The notes under the pieces are model-generated. The model was given only the letters and a program-made list of their open reading frames with translations, had not been told where the DNA came from and ran no database searches. Positions 1 to 5,978 of a stretch of DNA of 11,465 nt are shown here, one piece after another (the first letter of the stretch is position 1; every line of letters begins with the position of its first letter). The stretch is from Baffinella frigidus (taxonomy: Eukaryota; Cryptophyceae; Cryptomonadales; Baffinellaceae). Made by a program: the position numbers and the translations under genes. The stretch lies in contig MU646475.1 in NCBI GenBank assembly GCA_026770585.1, positions 197,372-208,836 on the forward strand, written 5' to 3'.

Positions 1-97
1 CCCCCCCCCTCGATCGCAGTCCGCAGTGACAAAGGAGCAGCAAGTAGCAGGGGCGTTCGAGTCGAACTGGGGGTATCTCCGCGCGCGGCCGGAAGAG

Positions 98-377
98 TGC
101 AAGCCCCGCGCTTACGAGACGCGACTGGTACTGCACTCCGAGCCACAACATTTTAGCTAAGTCAACCAGCTCACCTAAGTTAACTTGCCCCTGATTTCTT
201 TTAGATGGAACCTGCCACCATGGCAGGCATTTGACTTAAGGCGCTGGCTTTCAGGGGGGGTTGACTTAGCTGAAATCGTGTGGCTCGGAGTGTACTGCGG
301 TTCAGCATTTTGGGGGGTAGGGATTTGGGGGGCAAGGTTTCAACGAAAATTGCAAGCTCCGCGCATACGTGACGCGA
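98..377. repeat. Diverged 27-bp direct repeat pair (98-124 and 351-377)
   Basis: Positions 98-124 and 351-377 align over 27 bp with three mismatches; both start TGCAAGC and end GACGCGA. They bracket the inverted repeat at 130-296, so that hairpin-like unit sits between two direct copies. This may be the footprint of an insertion or of a local duplication. Confidence 0.5.
130..296. repeat. Inverted repeat, 38-bp arms, 91-bp spacer
   Basis: The arm at 130-167 (contains CTCCGAGCCAC and AGCTAAGTCAACC) is the imperfect reverse complement of 259-296 (contains GGTTGACTTAGCT and GTGGCTCGGAG). The spacer holds a small perfect stem, CCTGCC/GGCAGG, near 211-227. It could be an old foldback element. No target duplication is evident directly at the arms. 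Confidence 0.6.
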
Positions 378-738
378 AATTACAACGGATGGTGATGGGT
401 TTTAGGGTTCAGATTTTAGGGCATGATTCCTTGTTCGTTTGCATCGTCATTTCGCGTAATGCAAAACGTGTGTTCTCGCCACACAGCGAACTTCGGAGGG
501 ATTTTGAATCACCCTTAAGCGACAAGACCTAAGACCCTGCGGTAGGCAATCCTGCGTGGGATGACCCGCAGGTCGAATGCCGCAGAACTCATCCAACCAT
601 ATTCGCGGTTCAATCGCATGTCAAGTGCGAACTAACCGCCCCTGTCTCGCATCGCATTTCCATTTCGTTTCGTGGTACTCATTGTTGGATTCCTAGTTTC
701 GCATCGCAGGTGAAGTATTTCTCGGGCGCGAACATACC

Positions 739-796
739 TTAAACCCTAAACCCTAAACCTTGAGCCCTAAACCCTAAACCCTAAACCCTAAACCCC
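739..796 (-). repeat. Interstitial telomeric repeat, CCCTAAA type
   Basis: About eight units of CCCTAAA with a few substitutions. This is the C-rich strand of the plant/algal telomere repeat TTTAGGG. It is the purest canonical block in the window and supports a subtelomeric setting. Confidence 0.85.
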
Positions 797-805
797 TCCA
801 CGCTG

Positions 806-809
806 AACC

Positions 810-862
<53 letters not shown>

Positions 863-865
863 ACC
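806..865 (-). repeat. CCCTCAA heptamer minisatellite
   Basis: About 8.5 near-perfect units of CCCTCAA, a one-base variant of CCCTAAA, directly after the canonical block. Internal homogeneity indicates local amplification of one variant heptamer. Confidence 0.85.
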
Positions 866-930
866 AGGTGAAATATTTCTCGGGGGCGAACGCAACGGTG
901 AAGGAGAAGCGGCTCGCACTCGAGGGCGAG

Positions 931-1072
931 GCACGCGGCGACACGCCCATGACCCCCCAGGCTGAGAAGGTGTGCGCCTCATAACCTTTCAGCCATAACC
1001 TGATACCTAATAACCTGTCGTGCCTGATTGGCACGGGGCGACACGCCCATGACCCCCCAGGCTGAGAAGGTG
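931..1072. repeat. 42-bp direct repeat pair exactly 100 bp apart
   Basis: 931-972 and 1031-1072 are identical but for one base (GCACGCGG versus GCACGGGG); both include ACACGCCCATGACC and GCTGAGAAGGTG. The 58 bp between them includes one copy of a dispersed 28-bp repeat. No gene is assigned. Confidence 0.85.
992..1019. repeat. Dispersed 28-bp repeat, copy 1
   Basis: Contains CCATAACCTGATA followed by AATAACCTGTC. Close copies lie at 1864-1890 and 2914-2944, between otherwise unrelated sequences. CCATAACCTGATC at about 1338 is a shorter relative. Confidence 0.75.
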
Positions 1073-1112
1073 CCGTCCCAAAACCCTAAACCATAAACCC
1101 GAAACCCACGCA

Positions 1113-1299
1113 CCATAACCCATAACCCATATCCCAAACCCATAACCCATAACCCATAACCCATAACACACAACCCATAACCCATAACCCATAACCCATA
1201 ACCCATAACCCATAACCCATAACCCATAACCCATAACCCACAATCCATAACCCACAACCCATAACCCATAACCCATAACCCATAACCCATAACCCACAA
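1113..1299 (-). repeat. CCCATAA heptamer minisatellite, about 26 units
   Basis: Roughly 187 bp of CCCATAA with a few CCCACAA or CCATAAC variants. Because 7 is not a multiple of 3, all three minus-strand frames read the same seven-residue cycle (G, L, W, V, M, G, Y) with no stop. Long minus-strand open frames here are therefore artefacts of the repeat. Confidence 0.92.
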
Positions 1300-1863
1300 T
1301 CTTTTGCGTGTTTTCCTCGACTTGCAACCTGTCCATACCATAACCTGATCGCCGCGGGGGGACAGCCACGCAAGAGTGTAGGGCTGCTGGCCTGGGAAAA
1401 CAAGTTTACGCGGAATTTGTTTCAACTTTCCGAAATTTCGATTCTCTCTTGGGAGAATGTCCACTGATGAACTTAAAAATTAGCCAGATCTGGCTACTTC
1501 TCCTGTAAGCCAGTCAGCTGTACACTCTTGCGTGGAGGCCCATGACCCCCACGCAACGCTCACCTGTCTATCAAAACCCTCTGTTTTTGAAGTCAACTCG
1601 CCTGCAATCGCCCACGAATCTGCCAACTTATCTGGATTCCGGATCAAAATACTCAGAAGTGCAGGAATAACAGAAAGACTCAACCTTGAGCTGGGGAGTT
1701 ATTGTTGAGTTGAACCGGATCATTGGCTCAACTCACAAGAACTGTTGAGCTTATTGAACCTCCACTAATGAGCTCCCAGCCCTGCTCAACAACAACACAC
1801 CTACTTTATCCACACGCCATCATCGCGTAGCCACAGGCTGATCAGGTGCTCATAACCTGGCAT
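1300..1863. other. Unassigned segment with short inverted repeats
   Basis: No gene is recognised. Besides the 21-bp inverted repeat, 1681-1800 is dense in GTTGAG/CTCAAC words, including an imperfect stem around TGAGTTGA/TCAACTCA (about 1707-1734). Minus-strand open frames in this stretch are short and resemble nothing known. Confidence 0.4.
1366..1535. repeat. Inverted repeat, 21-bp arms (1366-1386 / 1515-1535)
   Basis: CCACGCAAGAGTGTA at 1366-1380 is matched exactly by its reverse complement at 1521-1535, and the match extends to 21 bp with two mismatches. The spacer is 128 bp and holds no recognisable gene. It is compatible with a small foldback element; no clear target duplication is seen. 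Confidence 0.6.
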
Positions 1864-1890
1864 CCATAACCTGATAACAAATAACCTGTC
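1864..1890. repeat. Dispersed 28-bp repeat, copy 2
   Basis: CCATAACCTGATAAC followed by AAATAACCTGTC; matches copies at 992-1019 and 2914-2944 with a few substitutions. Confidence 0.7.
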
Positions 1891-2130
1891 CTTCTCCTCC
1901 TCTTCTTCATGACCCTCGAGCGCCTAGAGTTGACTGATGCGAAAGTCAACGCGCCGACAGCCCCCCCAGATTCGGGATTAGAGTGTAGGGAGGTCCCCCT
2001 CGGGTTAATCTCGGGGCACAAGGAGCATGCACGATCGCGACCGGCCACGCGCGTGGCCCTTCCTCAGACTCAGCGTCGGAGGGGTTGCGTGCATGGGGGC
2101 CATGTCGGTGTTAATACCACCTCTCGCTCG
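1891..2130. other. Unassigned GC-rich segment
   Basis: No repeat and no recognisable gene. Both strands have short open frames of about 70 codons (1909-2136 plus, 1842-2048 minus) with no features I can tie to a family. It may be a fragment of a former coding region, but nothing supports a specific call. Confidence 0.35.
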
Positions 2131-2353
2131 CCCTAATCCCTGAACCCTAAACCCAAAATGCTAAACCCTTAACCCTTGACACCAAACCTTAATCCCTAAA
2201 CCCTTCACCCCAAACCTCAATCCCCAAACCCCAAACCCCAAACCATAATCCCTTAACCCGTTGAACCCGTTGAACCCAAACCCTAATCCCGAAACCCCAA
2301 ACCCCAAACCCCAAACCCCAAACCCCAAACCCCAAACCCCAAACCCCAACCCT
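2131..2353 (-). repeat. Degenerate telomeric tract with a CCCCAAA core
   Basis: Mixed heptamer variants (CCCTAAA, CCCTTAA, CCCCAAA, CCCTAAT) lead into a homogeneous CCCCAAA run at about 2291-2349, roughly eight units. Translation gives spurious NPKPQTP-like (plus) and GFGVWGL-like (minus) repeats. Confidence 0.9.
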
Positions 2354-2421
2354 TCATCAGGTTACAGAGGACCCGCAGGAGCTGAATCGGCGGATGGCTG
2401 CGTCCATGTCCGCCCCACTCC

Positions 2422-2533
2422 CGAAACCCGAAACTCGAAACCTTGAACAATGAACAATGGATAATGGACAATGAACACTGAACCCGGAACCCTGAATACT
2501 CTGAACCCTGAACCCTGAACCCTGAACCCGACA
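2422..2533 (-). repeat. Heptamer tract drifting from GAACAAT to GAACCCT
   Basis: From about 2444 the sequence reads in 7-bp units: GAACAAT, GAACAAT, GGATAAT, GGACAAT, GAACACT, GAACCCG, GAACCCT, GAATACT, then CTGAACC units. The period of 7 holds while the unit changes stepwise from a non-telomeric word to the CCCTGAA variant. Confidence 0.75.
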
Positions 2534-2569
2534 CCTTGACCCCGAAACGTTTGGGGGGTTAGTGTCCTC

Positions 2570-2854
2570 AACCCCACACCCTGAAGGTGCGCCCCAACCC
2601 CGAAAGCCGACCCTAAACCCTGAACCCCAAACCGGACCCCTGAACCCTGAACCCCACACATCCTGGGGGGGGGGGGGGGTCCGAAACCTCACACCCTGAA
2701 CCCCAAACCCCAAACCTTGAGCCCTGAACCCTGAACCCTAACCCCCAAACCCAAACCATCAACCATCAACCATCAACCATCAACCATCAACCATCAACCA
2801 TCAACCATCAACCATCAACCCTGAACCCTGAACCCTGAACCCTGAACCCTGAAC
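2570..2854 (-). repeat. Degenerate telomeric tract with CCATCAA and CCCTGAA blocks
   Basis: Scattered CCCTGAA and CCCCAAA units are followed by a pure CCATCAA block (about 2754-2820, 9.5 units) and a CCCTGAA block (about 2817-2854). A run of 15 G residues interrupts the tract at 2665-2679. Confidence 0.88.
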
Positions 2855-2913
2855 AGCACAGAGCGCCCCCGCGCCCGCCCTGATCCGCGCGCTGCCCTCT
2901 CCCGAGGCGGGCA

Positions 2914-2944
2914 GCCATAACCTGATAACTAATAACCTGTCCTT
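2914..2944. repeat. Dispersed 28-bp repeat, copy 3
   Basis: GCCATAACCTGATAAC then TAATAACCTGTCCTT. It matches the copies at 992-1019 and 1864-1890. The TCCTT extension is shared with copy 2. Confidence 0.7.
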
Positions 2945-3081
2945 GTTCGCCCATCTGTCCCGAGGCGGGCTTTTCCGTCGCGAGGGCGGGGCCCCGACCG
3001 TGATCCGAGCGTGAAGGTGCAGGGTGTGGCGTGTCGGGTTTCGGGGGGATTAGGGTATTGCGTGCCTGATGTGCGACGCGC

Positions 3082-3177
3082 TACAGGGGTACCTCGCTCA
3101 TAAGAAACTCTCCCCACCTAGGGCCCAACAGTAGGGCTATGCCTAGGGCCCCATGGGGGTCCTGGGGGGGGGGGGGG
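3082..3177 (+). mobile_element. Foldback element, left part only (copy 1)
   Basis: Begins TA then CAGGGGTACCTCGCTCATAA, followed by AGAAAC and the usual core (CAGTAGGGCTATGCCTAGGG). It ends in a run of 14 G residues at 3164-3177, where intact copies continue into the right terminal repeat. The right end is missing. Plus orientation is assigned from the asymmetric core. Confidence 0.8.
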
Positions 3178-3199
3178 CTCCCCACGCTAGCTCTCGAAT

Positions 3200-3311
3200 G
3201 TGTGAGGACTATCCGGGGATAGGCCCGGCCCCGATTGACTGATCCTGGGTTCCTCCAACCAATGGCTCCAACGTCTGCCGAGGCGGGCCTATCCCCGGAT
3301 GGTCCTGACAC
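3200..3311. mobile_element. Second foldback family, about 112 bp (copy A)
   Basis: The left arm (about 3200-3232, with GACTATCCGGGGATAGGCCC) is the near reverse complement of the right arm (about 3280-3311, with GGGCCTATCCCCGGAT). The core includes CCAATGGCTCCAACGTCTGCC. A related copy lies at 6573-6651. The arms differ from the CAGGGG family, so this is a separate element type. Confidence 0.65.
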
Positions 3312-3339
3312 TGATGCTGACGGCTGGTGCCCCGGCAGG

Positions 3340-3441
3340 TACCGCACGACGGCGTGCGAGTACGGCTCGCGGGGCTCGCTGGAGCTGTTCGGGACCGGGC
3401 AGCACGGCACCAAGCAGACCATCTCCAAGCTGCCCTTCTAA
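3340..3441 (+). pseudogene. Gene 3'-end fragment, copy 1 (unidentified protein)
   Basis: The frame ending at TAA 3439-3441 gives a C-terminal peptide whose last residues are GTGQHGTKQTISKLPF. The same tail recurs three more times downstream (stops near 3713, 4547 and 4627), each followed by related 3' flank (TAACGTGAA, then TTTCAGTAG). The open frame can be traced back to 3235, but its first half lies inside the foldback element at 3200-3311, so only the part from about 3340 looks like old coding sequence. CCCCGGCAG just before could be a former splice acceptor. I do not recognise the protein family. Repetition of a tail without its body suggests tandemly duplicated gene remnants. Confidence 0.5.
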
Positions 3442-3522
3442 CGTGAACCTCCTGCATGTACTCGTTTGATTTCAGTAGGTTGGCATATGGAGCTCTTGGC
3501 TGACGGGGGGCACTCGATGGAG

Positions 3523-3644
3523 TACAGGGGGCACCTCGCTCATAAGAAATCACCTCCCCCTGGGAGCCTACAGTAGACCTATGCCTAGGGCCCTATGGTG
3601 GTCCTAGGGGGGTGGCGGTTTCTTATGAGCGAGGTACCCCTGCA
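3523..3644 (+). mobile_element. Foldback element, complete (copy 2)
   Basis: Left end TA-CAGGGGGCACCTCGCTCATAA, right end TTCTTATGAGCGAGGTACCCCTG followed by CA in place of TA. The body of 118 bp is nearly self-complementary along its length, with GGTCCTAGG and CAGTAGACCTATG in the core. Confidence 0.85.
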
Positions 3645-3660
3645 AAGGTGTCTCTCTAGC

Positions 3661-3715
3661 GCGCGGGACCGGGCAGCACGGCACCAAGCAGACTATCTCC
3701 AAGCTCCTCTTCTAA
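3661..3715 (+). pseudogene. Gene 3'-end fragment, copy 2
   Basis: Same tail as copy 1 (GTGQHGTKQTISKL, then LF and TAA at 3713-3715). Its upstream side abuts the right end of foldback copy 2. The 3' flank repeats the AACGTG words and carries GATTTCAGTAGGATAT, as after the other copies. No complete gene is attached. Confidence 0.5.
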
Positions 3716-3867
3716 CGTGCTACCGTCCTTGTAACGTGCTAACGTTCTAGCGTGAAACTACTGCTCGTGTGATTTCAGTAGGATATCCCCAAGTGGCCAG
3801 GGGGTCACAATTGACCCCCAAGTGGTCCTAGGCAGGTCCTGGGGCCCTACGGTAGGGCGTATGGGCC

Positions 3868-3991
3868 TACAGGGGTACCTCGATCATAAGAAACCGACTC
3901 CCCCTAGGACCCTAAAGTGGGATGATGCCTCCTAGGGCCCTATGGTGGTCCTATGGGGGGGGGCGTTTCTTATGAGCGAGGTACCCCTGTA
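3868..3991 (+). mobile_element. Foldback element, complete (copy 3)
   Basis: TA at both ends (3868-3869 and 3990-3991) around a 120-bp body. The left repeat has one change (CTCGATCATAA for CTCGCTCATAA). Just upstream, 3819-3867 holds core-like words (GGTCCTAGG, GGGCCCTACGGTAGGG), probably a decayed fragment of a further copy. Confidence 0.85.
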
Positions 3992-4044
3992 CTCGCCACT
4001 TAAGGGATATCATCATATGATGTCAGTAGGATGTCGTATGTGTG

Positions 4045-4231
4045 TAGAGTGCACTGAGTGTACAGGGGTACCTCGCTCATAAGAAACTGCCCCCCCCCTA
4101 GGACCACCGTAGGGCCCTAGCTAGGCATAGCCCTACTGTAGGGTCCTAGGAGAAGGCGGTTTCTTATGAGCGAGGTACCCTTGTAGAGTGCACTGAGTGT
4201 AGAGTGCACTGAGTGGAGAGTGCACTGTGTG
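4045..4231. repeat. 16-bp tandem repeat split by a foldback insertion
   Basis: The unit TAGAGTGCACTGAGTG occurs at 4045-4060, 4184-4199 and 4200-4215, with a variant at 4216-4231. Removing 4063-4183 and one TA restores an uninterrupted array. A relative of the unit (TAGAGTGCAC) recurs at about 4676-4685. Confidence 0.85.
4061..4185 (-). mobile_element. Foldback element, complete, inserted in a tandem repeat (copy 4)
   Basis: The 121-bp body at 4063-4183 is flanked by TA on both sides. Forward and reverse complement align along the whole length, so it could fold into one long hairpin. The core reads in the opposite orientation to copies 1-3 (ACCGTAGGGCCCTAG before CTACTGTAGGGTCC). Its insertion into the 16-bp repeat gives direct evidence for a TA target duplication. 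Confidence 0.92.
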
Positions 4232-4249
4232 GAGAGGGCACACGACCTA

Positions 4250-4286
4250 TCTCGCTCTGCAAAAGAGGTCCTGCTCAACCAGACCG
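4250..4286 (+). repeat. Dispersed fragment, GAGGTCCTGCTCAACC type, copy 1
   Basis: 4267-4286 (GAGGTCCTGCTCAACC) resembles GAGGTCTTGCTCAACC near 5463-5479. In one frame both encode EVLLN, so they may be scraps of one old coding region. No complete gene is visible. Confidence 0.4.
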
Positions 4287-4333
4287 TAGACCCCGCGGGG
4301 GGGGGCATTGGGGGTGTGGGGGTGTAAATAAAG

Positions 4334-4549
4334 GTGTCTCCCTGGTGGCATACGTCTGCGCCATTTGACCAGGCCTCGACTTGGCGTGAATTCGCAGGTT
4401 TTGCAGTGAACTCACGGACGCAAGACAAAGCCACTCTAGCGCTCTCGGAAGACAAAGCCACTCTAGCGCTCTCGGAAGACAAAGCCACTCTAGCGCTCTG
4501 GACCGGACAACTCGGCAAGAAGCAGACAGTATCCCAGCTCCCCTTCTAG
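4334..4549 (+). pseudogene. Gene 3'-end fragment, copy 3, with internal 9-residue repeat
   Basis: The open frame from 4334 ends WTGQLGKKQTVSQLPF with TAG at 4547-4549, clearly the same tail as copies 1, 2 and 4. Before the tail are three units of a 27-bp repeat encoding DKATLALSE. In the other copies the stop is TAA followed by CGTG. Here it is TAG followed by GGTCCTAGGAGG, the right-hand part of a decayed foldback element. The stop codon's TA thus looks like the insertion target, with the element supplying the G. The protein is not recognised, and the start at 4334 is only the first ATG. Confidence 0.5.
4424..4499 (+). repeat. 27-bp tandem repeat, nearly three units
   Basis: Units at 4424-4450, 4451-4477 and 4478-4499 begin GACAAAGCCACTCTAG and are identical where they overlap. 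Being 27 bp long, the repeat keeps the reading frame and gives a nine-residue peptide repeat in fragment copy 3. Confidence 0.9.
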
Positions 4550-4584
4550 GGTCCTAGGAGGGTGCGCATGTTTATGGGCGAGGC
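4547..4584 (+). mobile_element. Decayed right half of a foldback element
   Basis: TAGGGTCCTAGGAGGGTGCG, then a degraded version of the terminal repeat (TTTATGGGCGAGGCA for TTCTTATGAGCGAGGTA). It joins fragment copies 3 and 4, consistent with an element remnant lying between tandem gene-tail copies. Confidence 0.55.
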
Positions 4585-4629
4585 AGCCAGCACGGCACCA
4601 CGCAGACCATGTCCCAGCTCCCCTTCTAA
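4585..4629 (+). pseudogene. Gene 3'-end fragment, copy 4
   Basis: Encodes QHGTTQTMSQLPF with TAA at 4627-4629. The 3' flank (CGTGAAACTCCTACTCG, then CTTTCAGTAG) parallels the flank of copy 1 and leads to TATGTGTGTAGAGTGCAC, which also occurs at about 4037-4054. It is the shortest copy and has no attached body. Confidence 0.5.
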
Positions 4630-4699
4630 CGTGAAACTCCTACTCGCATGCTTTCAGTAGCATGCCATATGTGTGTAGAGTGCACATGACCTCTCTCAC

Positions 4700-4806
4700 T
4701 ACAGGGGTACCTCGCTCATGAGAAACTGCCCCCCCCAGGACCATACCTCGGACCCTATGGTGACCCCAGGGGGGAGGAAGTTTCGTATGCGCAATGTAGC
4801 CCTGTA
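4700..4806 (+). mobile_element. Foldback element, degenerate (copy 5)
   Basis: Left end TA-CAGGGGTACCTCGCTCATGA. The right end is eroded (TTTCGTATGCGCAATGTAGCCCTG) and is followed by TA at 4805-4806. That TA also abuts the next, larger inverted-repeat element, so the two sit end to end. Confidence 0.75.
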
Positions 4807-4877
4807 CAGGGATATCTCGAATACAAGAGCCCATACCGCACTCTCCCTAGGACAACCGTAGGGTCATCTGATAGGCC

Positions 4878-4998
4878 TACAGGGGTACCTCGCTCATAAG
4901 AAACGCCCCCCCCCCTAGGATCACCATAGGACCCTAGGCATAGGCCTATTGTAGGGTCCTAGGGGGGTGCGGTTTCTTATGAGCGAGGTACCCCTGTA
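4878..4998 (-). mobile_element. Foldback element, complete (copy 6)
   Basis: TA at 4878-4879 and 4997-4998 around a 117-bp body with near-consensus terminal repeats. Core orientation is minus (ACCATAGGACCCTAGGCATA, then CTATTGTAGGGTCC). It is nested in the 649-bp element. Confidence 0.9.
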
Positions 4999-5165
4999 CA
5001 GTAGGCCCCCAGGGTGGTTCTGGACGCTACCGGCCCCACGAATCCCGAGGAATCTCCTGTATTTCGTTAGGTTTACTGAAACGGATGGGCAGCCCTGAGA
5101 AGGGCCGTAGTTACCAGTCAACTCTCTCTCTACTTAGAAGACCTAAGTGCATCTACTTCGGAGGC

Positions 5166-5404
5166 CTAAGTGAATCTACGTCGACGTCCTTATAACCTTG
5201 CGTCCTTAGATGCCCTTAGAGCCTAGATACCCACCCCTCCCCTTGCTCTAGTCAGATTGAGTGACGGCTAGAGTAACGACTGTTCTTGGTTCTTGGTTCT
5301 AGGTTCTTGGTTCCAGGTTCTGGGTTCGGAGAAGATCGACGCTAGGCTCTCTAAGGGCATCTAAGGACGCAACGTTACGAGGACGTCAACGTAGATTCAC
5401 TTAG
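5166..5404. repeat. Internal inverted repeat, arms about 61 bp
   Basis: 5166-5226 (CTAAGTGAATCTACGT through CCCTTAGAGCCTAG) is the close reverse complement of 5342-5404 (CTAGGCTCTCTAAGGGC through GATTCACTTAG), with a few substitutions and a 2-bp length difference. The spacer is 115 bp. GCCTAGATACC follows the left arm and recurs just after the right arm, giving an overlapping direct repeat. Confidence 0.85.
5282..5329 (+). repeat. GGTTCTT heptamer tandem repeat
   Basis: About seven 7-bp units (GGTTCTT, GGTTCTA, GGTTCCA, GGTTCTG) in the loop of the internal inverted repeat. The 7-bp period and GGTT core recall TTTAGGG-type units, although no canonical unit is present. Confidence 0.7.
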
Positions 5405-5537
5405 AGCCTAGATACCCCCAGGGTGGTGCAGGTTCTTGTATTCGAGATATCCCTGGACAGAGGAGGTCTTGCTCAACCGTATGAGAGTGGACCGCCCGCG
5501 AGGTCCACTTCATGGTCGGCATAGCCTACTACAGGGG

Positions 5538-5788
5538 TACAGGGGTACCTCGCTCACAAGAAACCGCCCCCCCCCGAAGGACCCTGCAGTACATGTAGGC
5601 CTATGTCTACAGGGGTACCTCGCTCATAAGAAACCGCCCCACCCCCTAGGGCTGCCATAGGGCCCTAGGCATGGTCCTACTGTAGGGTCCTAGAGGGGGT
5701 GGCGGTTTCTTATGAGCGAGGTACCCCTGTAGGGTCCTACGGTGGTCACAGGGGGGGGGCGGTTTCTTACGAGCGAGGTACCCCTGTA
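5538..5788 (+). mobile_element. Foldback element split by a nested copy (outer copy 7)
   Basis: The left half (5540-5607) starts CAGGGGTACCTCGCTCACAA and stops in the core at CCTATGTC-TA. The right half resumes at TA-GGGTCCTACGGTGG and ends GAGGTACCCCTG at 5786, followed by TA. Removing 5610-5731 joins the halves into a normal core, as in the copy at 9508-9628. A further TACAGGGG at 5530-5537 duplicates the extreme left end. Confidence 0.85.
5608..5731 (-). mobile_element. Foldback element, complete, nested (copy 8)
   Basis: The 120-bp body at 5610-5729 is flanked by TA on both sides and inserted into the central TA of outer copy 7. Terminal repeats match consensus and the core is in minus orientation, opposite to its host element. 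It must be younger than the outer copy. Confidence 0.92.
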
Positions 5789-5978
5789 GGGTCATCTACA
5801 TGGAGAGGACGGTGCGCCTCCTTATGAGCAAGGCAACCATGTACATGCCTGCCTCACTGTAGGATCCTCGGTGTACATGTAGTCCTCCGAGTGGGGTCGA
5901 AGGGTCGACGTTTCGAAGGGTCCAAGGTCGGGATGGGTGGAGGGGTCGAAGGCTGGGAGGATGGGGAGCCGTAAAACC
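5789..5978. other. Unassigned spacer with GGGTCGAAGG words
   Basis: No gene. 5809-5844 contains a degraded foldback right end (CTTATGAGCAAGGCAACCATGTA). 5893-5955 repeats GGTCGAAGG-like words loosely. Confidence 0.45.

Larger units (their letters stand above)
1..737. other. Unassigned left segment with no convincing gene
   Basis: I recognise no gene here. A 115-codon open frame at 185-532 (+) is tryptophan-rich, resembles no family I know and runs across one arm of the inverted repeat at 130-296, so I do not call it. The segment opens with nine C residues and is otherwise of mixed composition without tandem structure. It ends at the telomeric heptamers that begin near 739. Confidence 0.5.
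708..891. repeat. 26-bp direct repeats flanking a telomeric patch
   Basis: 708-733 and 866-891 match at 24 of 26 positions (AGGTGAA, then TATTTCTCGGG and GCGAAC). Everything between them is telomere-like heptamer (about 739-865). The telomeric patch thus sits exactly between two copies of a non-telomeric sequence, as expected if it was inserted or captured with duplication of the flank. Confidence 0.75.
4807..5455. mobile_element. Larger inverted-repeat element, 649 bp, with nested foldback
   Basis: The left end CAGGGATATCTCGAATACAA is matched by its reverse complement at 5433-5455 (ending GATATCCCTG), about 23 bp. It also starts CAGGG and is preceded by TA; the right flank is GA rather than TA, so the target duplication is only half supported. 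Inside are foldback copy 6 (4878-4998), a long internal inverted repeat (5166-5226 with 5342-5404) and a 7-bp tandem repeat in its loop (5282-5329). No transposase frame is visible, so it would be non-autonomous. Confidence 0.65.

Noticed and set aside
185-532. 115-codon plus-strand frame
   Set aside because: No family resemblance, unusual tryptophan content, and it overlaps an inverted-repeat arm.
979-1464. Minus-strand open frames rich in G, Y, L, W, V and M
   Set aside because: They are translations of the CCCATAA heptamer array. All three frames give the same seven-residue cycle, so openness is not evidence of coding.
2161-2713. Open frames with NPKPQTP-like (plus) and GFGVWGL-like (minus) repeats
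   Set aside because: Same cause: translation of CCCCAAA and CCCTGAA heptamers.
739-2854. CRISPR array
   Set aside because: The repeats are contiguous 7-bp units without spacers, and the context is eukaryotic.
2665-3177. Runs of 14-15 G residues as functional quadruplex sites
   Set aside because: Long homopolymers can be sequencing or assembly artefacts; nothing nearby supports a function.
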